Shown here piece by piece: positions 16,881-19,528 of a stretch of DNA of 19,528 nucleotides (the stretch's first letter is position 1; each line of letters opens with the position of its first letter). The notes beneath the pieces are model-generated. The model saw only the letters and a list, made by a program, of their open reading frames with translations, was not told where the DNA came from and made no database searches. Origin of the DNA: Bacteroidales bacterium (GTDB lineage: Bacteria > Bacteroidota > Bacteroidia > Bacteroidales > Bacteroidaceae); contig SFPC01000049.1 in assembly GCA_004552195.1 (NCBI GenBank), forward strand, positions 1 through 19,528, in the 5' to 3' direction. Both the position numbers and the translations under genes were made by a program.

Positions 16881-18041
16881 ATGTTCATTTTTATCTATCT
16901 CATCTTCCTGTTTCTGTATTTCGCCTATGCCCAATACGATGCAGCAGAGTATTTGGCCGCTTGCATCATGGGCCATCCCGTCAGCCTGCCTTCGGTATGG
17001 TCATCCCTACTGCTGACCCTGCTTTGCTTCGTCCTGATATGTGGCATACGAAAGCTGTTTGCGCCGCGCCGCCTCGGCCTCACGGTAGCCTGTGTAGCGA
17101 CAGGATGGCTCGCAGCCGCCACTTTGAGCCTGCCTTTTGCCTCGGCACTGTGGCAGGTCGGACTGCTGGCAGTGGCAGTGAGCATGGTGCTGATAGACTG
17201 GAAATATAATTTGCGGCTGCTGCGGCTTTGGGGACCTGAGCGCACCCTGTGGCAAAAGTTTATGCCCCGCTCCATAGAGATGTTAGTTCTTTGTTTGTAC
17301 GTAGGGGCAGGAACGGCAGTAAGCGACGTGGAGCATTTTGAACTCCGCACGGCACGAGCATTACGTAGCGCCCATCCGGAAAAAGCTTACAGCATTGGCG
17401 AAGTGGATTTGGCCACCTCGCCCCGGCTTTTCGCCATGCGATGCTATCTGCTGGCCACCACGCATTCCAAAGGGTTGGGAGATAAAATATTACAACAGCC
17501 GGTGCCGGCCGGGGGTAGTCAAAACCTGTTACTACCCAACGATGAACGCCAACAACTGCTACTATCGCCCGACAGCCTTGGGCAGTTGTTAGGATGCCGG
17601 CCTCAATCCAACGAAAAAGTGGCGGACTATTTGCAACGATGCGCCTACACAGCCTTCCAGAAACAACAGAAGCAGAAAGAAATGCAGCATTTGTCACCGG
17701 TCCGATTTAATCCGGCCATCGACTATTACCTTTGCGCCCTGCTCCTGGACCGCCGGCTGGACCGTTTCGCTCATGAAATAACCCGTTTCTATCCGCAGGC
17801 CATCGCCCAAGGCAACTTACCAACCTATTACGCCCAAGCCTTGGTTTATTACGCACGGCAACGCACCCAGCCCGCCGTGTTATACCACGATACAGCCATC
17901 GAAGCCAACCTGCGCGACTACACTGATATGGCAGCCAAGCTGCCGGACGATGCAAGTCGGCCCAACCTGTTGCGACGCTCCTATGGCGAAACTTATTGGT
18001 GGTGGCATGAATACGGGCAGGCAGGAACGGCACAACCCTAA
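16881..18041 (+). CDS. Polytopic membrane protein of unknown function, DUF6057-like
   Basis: A 386-residue protein of the inner membrane. The first third is strongly hydrophobic. Likely membrane segments are at about residues 2-18 (FIFIYLIFLFLYFAYAQ), 41-56, 64-84, 88-104 and 130-146. The remainder is soluble and helical. The end, PNLLRRSYGETYWWWHEYG, and the repeated-helix look resemble proteins annotated as DUF6057 in Bacteroidetes, which are usually longer (over 500 residues). This is from memory. If correct, this copy is a short form. The role is unknown. The 137-bp gap to ugd contains no gene, and the next gene starts 31 bp downstream, so these two are likely co-transcribed. Confidence 0.7.
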   Translation: MFIFIYLIFLFLYFAYAQYDAAEYLAACIMGHPVSLPSVWSSLLLTLLCFVLICGIRKLFAPRRLGLTVACVATGWLAAATLSLPFASALWQVGLLAVAVSMVLIDWKYNLRLLRLWGPERTLWQKFMPRSIEMLVLCLYVGAGTAVSDVEHFELRTARALRSAHPEKAYSIGEVDLATSPRLFAMRCYLLATTHSKGLGDKILQQPVPAGGSQNLLLPNDERQQLLLSPDSLGQLLGCRPQSNEKVADYLQRCAYTAFQKQQKQKEMQHLSPVRFNPAIDYYLCALLLDRRLDRFAHEITRFYPQAIAQGNLPTYYAQALVYYARQRTQPAVLYHDTAIEANLRDYTDMAAKLPDDASRPNLLRRSYGETYWWWHEYGQAGTAQP

Positions 18042-18072
18042 CCACCTTTTGCTTTTAAAATATGGACAAGCT

Positions 18073-18984
18073 ATGTTGCATTGGACGAAGGATGAACGGC
18101 GTTTCCTAATCGTTTTGTCAATACTGCTGCTATCTGTAACTACTGGCAGCATCGTGTATTGGTGGTGGTTTGACAAAGAAAATATACCCTCGATAGACAC
18201 AGAACAGGAAAAGGCTTTTCTTCAATTTCAAGAAGAAGCGGAAAAACTTACTGCGCAAGGCCGCAACCGGGCAGACTCTTCCGACCTACAATCGGCCGGA
18301 CTGTTCCCCTTCGACCCCAATCATGCCGATTCGCTCACCCTTCGCAAGCTCGGCCTGCCCGCTTGGCAAATTGGGAACCTGATGAAATACCGCCGAAAAG
18401 GAGGAGTGTGGCGTTCACCCGACGATTTCGCCCGACTCTATGGCCTGACCCCAAAAGAATTTGAGCGATTGCGCCCCTACATCCGCATACAATCTGCTGA
18501 TGCCCGCCGCCACTATGCCACACCCGAAAGCCGTAGTCCTACTTCCCGTGAAAACGCAGTGCCGAACCAACCACGGCAAGAAAAATACGCCGAGGGCACT
18601 CGTCTACCCTTGAACGCAGCGGACACAACGCAGCTCAAAGGCATTCCCGGCATTGGCAGTTACAAAGCGCGTAAGATTGTAGACTACCGCGAACGCTTAG
18701 GCGGATTTGTCAGCCCGACACAGCTGGAAGAAATCGAAGACATGCCTCCCGGCTTGGAGCGTTGGTTTGTCGCTGACGGAGCATCACCACGACGCATCGC
18801 CATCAACCGCGCCACCTTCAAGCAGTTGGTGCGCCATCCTTATCTCAGCTACGAACAGACCCGAACCATCGTGAACCACATCCGCAAGTACGGACCGCTC
18901 CGGTCGTGGCGCGAGCTGCGGCTATACCCGGAATTTTCAGAGAAAGATTTCCAACGCCTCGAACCTTATTTCTCGTTCGACTGA
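18073..18984 (+). CDS. Membrane-anchored helix-hairpin-helix protein, ComEA-like
   Basis: A 303-residue protein with one N-terminal membrane anchor (about residues 11-32, FLIVLSILLLSVTTGSIVYWWW), leaving the bulk outside the cytoplasm. Three helix-hairpin-helix units follow: about 78-130 (FDPNHADSLTLRKLGLPAWQIGNLMKYRRKGG), 175-230 (LNAADTTQLKGIPGIGSYKARKIVDYRERLGGF) and 240-300 (INRATFKQLVRHPYLSYEQTRTIVNHIRKYG). The second has the classic GIPGIG hairpin that binds DNA backbone in ComEA, the DNA-uptake receptor of competent bacteria. Homologues of this kind are common in Bacteroidetes, but a competence role there is not established. The start at 18073 gives a charged cap before the membrane segment; upstream ATGs overlap the previous gene. 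Confidence 0.85.
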   Translation: MLHWTKDERRFLIVLSILLLSVTTGSIVYWWWFDKENIPSIDTEQEKAFLQFQEEAEKLTAQGRNRADSSDLQSAGLFPFDPNHADSLTLRKLGLPAWQIGNLMKYRRKGGVWRSPDDFARLYGLTPKEFERLRPYIRIQSADARRHYATPESRSPTSRENAVPNQPRQEKYAEGTRLPLNAADTTQLKGIPGIGSYKARKIVDYRERLGGFVSPTQLEEIEDMPPGLERWFVADGASPRRIAINRATFKQLVRHPYLSYEQTRTIVNHIRKYGPLRSWRELRLYPEFSEKDFQRLEPYFSFD

Positions 18985-19246
18985 GCCACGCCCCACCCAG
19001 CTCTGACGAAGGTTTACCCAATGATTCAGCTTTTGGAAAGACAGATAGTTGAAGGTTATTAAATGACAATTGCTTCGTTCCCGAATGATGAACTTACGGT
19101 TGAAGTCTGATAACATTGCCACACAGCATCACGCTACGACCTCATCACCTTGCTCCTATCATCTCCGTAACCTGAGGCTGATGATAGAATCAATATGCTC
19201 CATCGTCAGTTTTGTGCCCAAACGACAAAAAATAACGGTTTTCCTA
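18985..19246. other. Gene-poor stretch after the HhH protein
   Basis: No convincing gene was seen. Short open frames here have no family resemblance. One inverted pair, CTATCATC (19156-19163) and GATGATAG (19180-19187), could form a weak hairpin, but it is far from the preceding stop and lacks a T-run. Confidence 0.4.
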
Positions 19247-19500
19247 TATACGTAATTTAAACTGAAAAAAGCATTCACCCCTTCACAGACGGCCATTTTT
19301 TCGATGATTTTCAGTCATTTCGAGTGTGAAGGGTTGAAATAAAAGCCTTCACACCCTTCACCGGCCCGGTTGTAAACCGTGTGACACCTTGTGAAGGCTT
19401 TATCACCTCAAGCCTTCACACCTAAACGCTCTGATTATCAACAGTTTAAGCACCGTATGTGAAGGGGTGAATGCTTTTTGGGGGAAATAAATATCGTATA
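19247..19500. repeat. Large concentric palindrome with repeated CCTTCACA motif
   Basis: Five inverted pairs share one centre near 19373. Outermost is TATACG (19247-19252) with CGTATA (19495-19500). Next is a perfect 22-bp pair at 19266-19287 and 19458-19479 (core GCATTCACCCCTTCACA). Then come GTGTGAAGG (19324-19332) with CCTTCACAC (19413-19421), a perfect 12-bp pair AAAGCCTTCACA (19342-19353) with TGTGAAGGCTTT (19390-19401), and a central CGGTT-GTA-AACCG (19367-19379). CCTTCACA therefore appears six times in alternating orientation (19280, 19325, 19346, 19390, 19413, 19458), with a period of about 66 bp. The intervening arms also agree when folded (about 18 of 36 positions between 19288-19323 and 19422-19457), so the palindrome is old or under selection. 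No gene lies within it. It could be a foldback/MITE-like element or a multi-site protein-binding region. Confidence 0.85.
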
Positions 19501-19528
19501 TGCGCGCGCGATGAGTGGGTATGTCCCC

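Noticed and set aside
16685..17209. A 174-codon open frame overlapping the end of ugd and the start of the membrane protein
   Set aside because: It is out of frame with two better-supported genes and shows no motif.
19070..19255. A 61-codon open frame on the plus strand after the HhH gene
   Set aside because: There is no family resemblance, composition is poor, and its end runs into the palindrome.
19266..19479. Possible CRISPR array at the right end, because a short motif recurs at regular spacing
   Set aside because: The repeats are only 8-12 bp, alternate in orientation and are arranged symmetrically around one centre. CRISPR repeats are longer and all point the same way.
19502..19510. 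GCGCGCGCG run near the right edge as a possible Z-DNA or protein-binding site
   Set aside because: It is only nine bases with no matching partner or context, too short to support a claim.

Overview
The window looks like chromosomal DNA of a Bacteroidales bacterium, most likely Prevotellaceae. This rests on Bacteroidetes-type promoter boxes (TAnnTTTG) before several genes, the lack of clear Shine-Dalgarno sequences, a Lys-tRNA synthetase with a long C-terminal tail, a single-domain Hsp15-like S4 protein, and the order sigma-54 activator / LptE / TPR-like protein / SecG. Genus and species cannot be fixed from this sequence alone, and no rRNA or tRNA gene was recognised.

Region 1 (1-1807) is decayed and mobile. 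It holds an unidentified coding remnant, the C-terminal third of an ADP-ribosylglycohydrolase, and an intact IS30-family insertion sequence (693-1807) abutting that fragment. The missing N-terminal part of the hydrolase is not on the other side of the IS, and no target duplication is visible.

Region 2 (1808-8336) is housekeeping: lysS, gpsA, a broken YghZ-like aldo/keto reductase, then rplY, pth, an S4-domain RNA-binding protein and a four-base-overlapping protein of unknown function, closed by a strong terminator. rplY has its own promoter and a leader of about 160 nt. The theme is translation: tRNA charging, ribosome, peptidyl-tRNA recycling and 50S rescue.

Region 3 (8337-12192) is the most unusual. 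It holds an 835-residue protein made of an ADP-ribosylglycohydrolase, a dual-specificity-type phosphatase and a second ADP-ribosylglycohydrolase, with the key metal and cysteine motifs intact in all three domains. An AraC-family regulator follows, preceded by a long inverted repeat and followed by a terminator.

Region 4 (12193-15301) is an envelope block: a sigma-54 activator lacking a receiver domain, the LptE lipoprotein, a TPR-like protein and SecG. Region 5 (15302-18984) carries UDP-glucose 6-dehydrogenase, a polytopic membrane protein resembling DUF6057, and a membrane-anchored protein with ComEA-type helix-hairpin-helix repeats.

Region 6 (18985-19528) has no convincing gene. It holds a large imperfect palindrome of about 254 bp, centred near 19373, built from concentric inverted arms around a repeated CCTTCACA motif. 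This and the hydrolase-phosphatase-hydrolase fusion are the two most interesting objects in the window.
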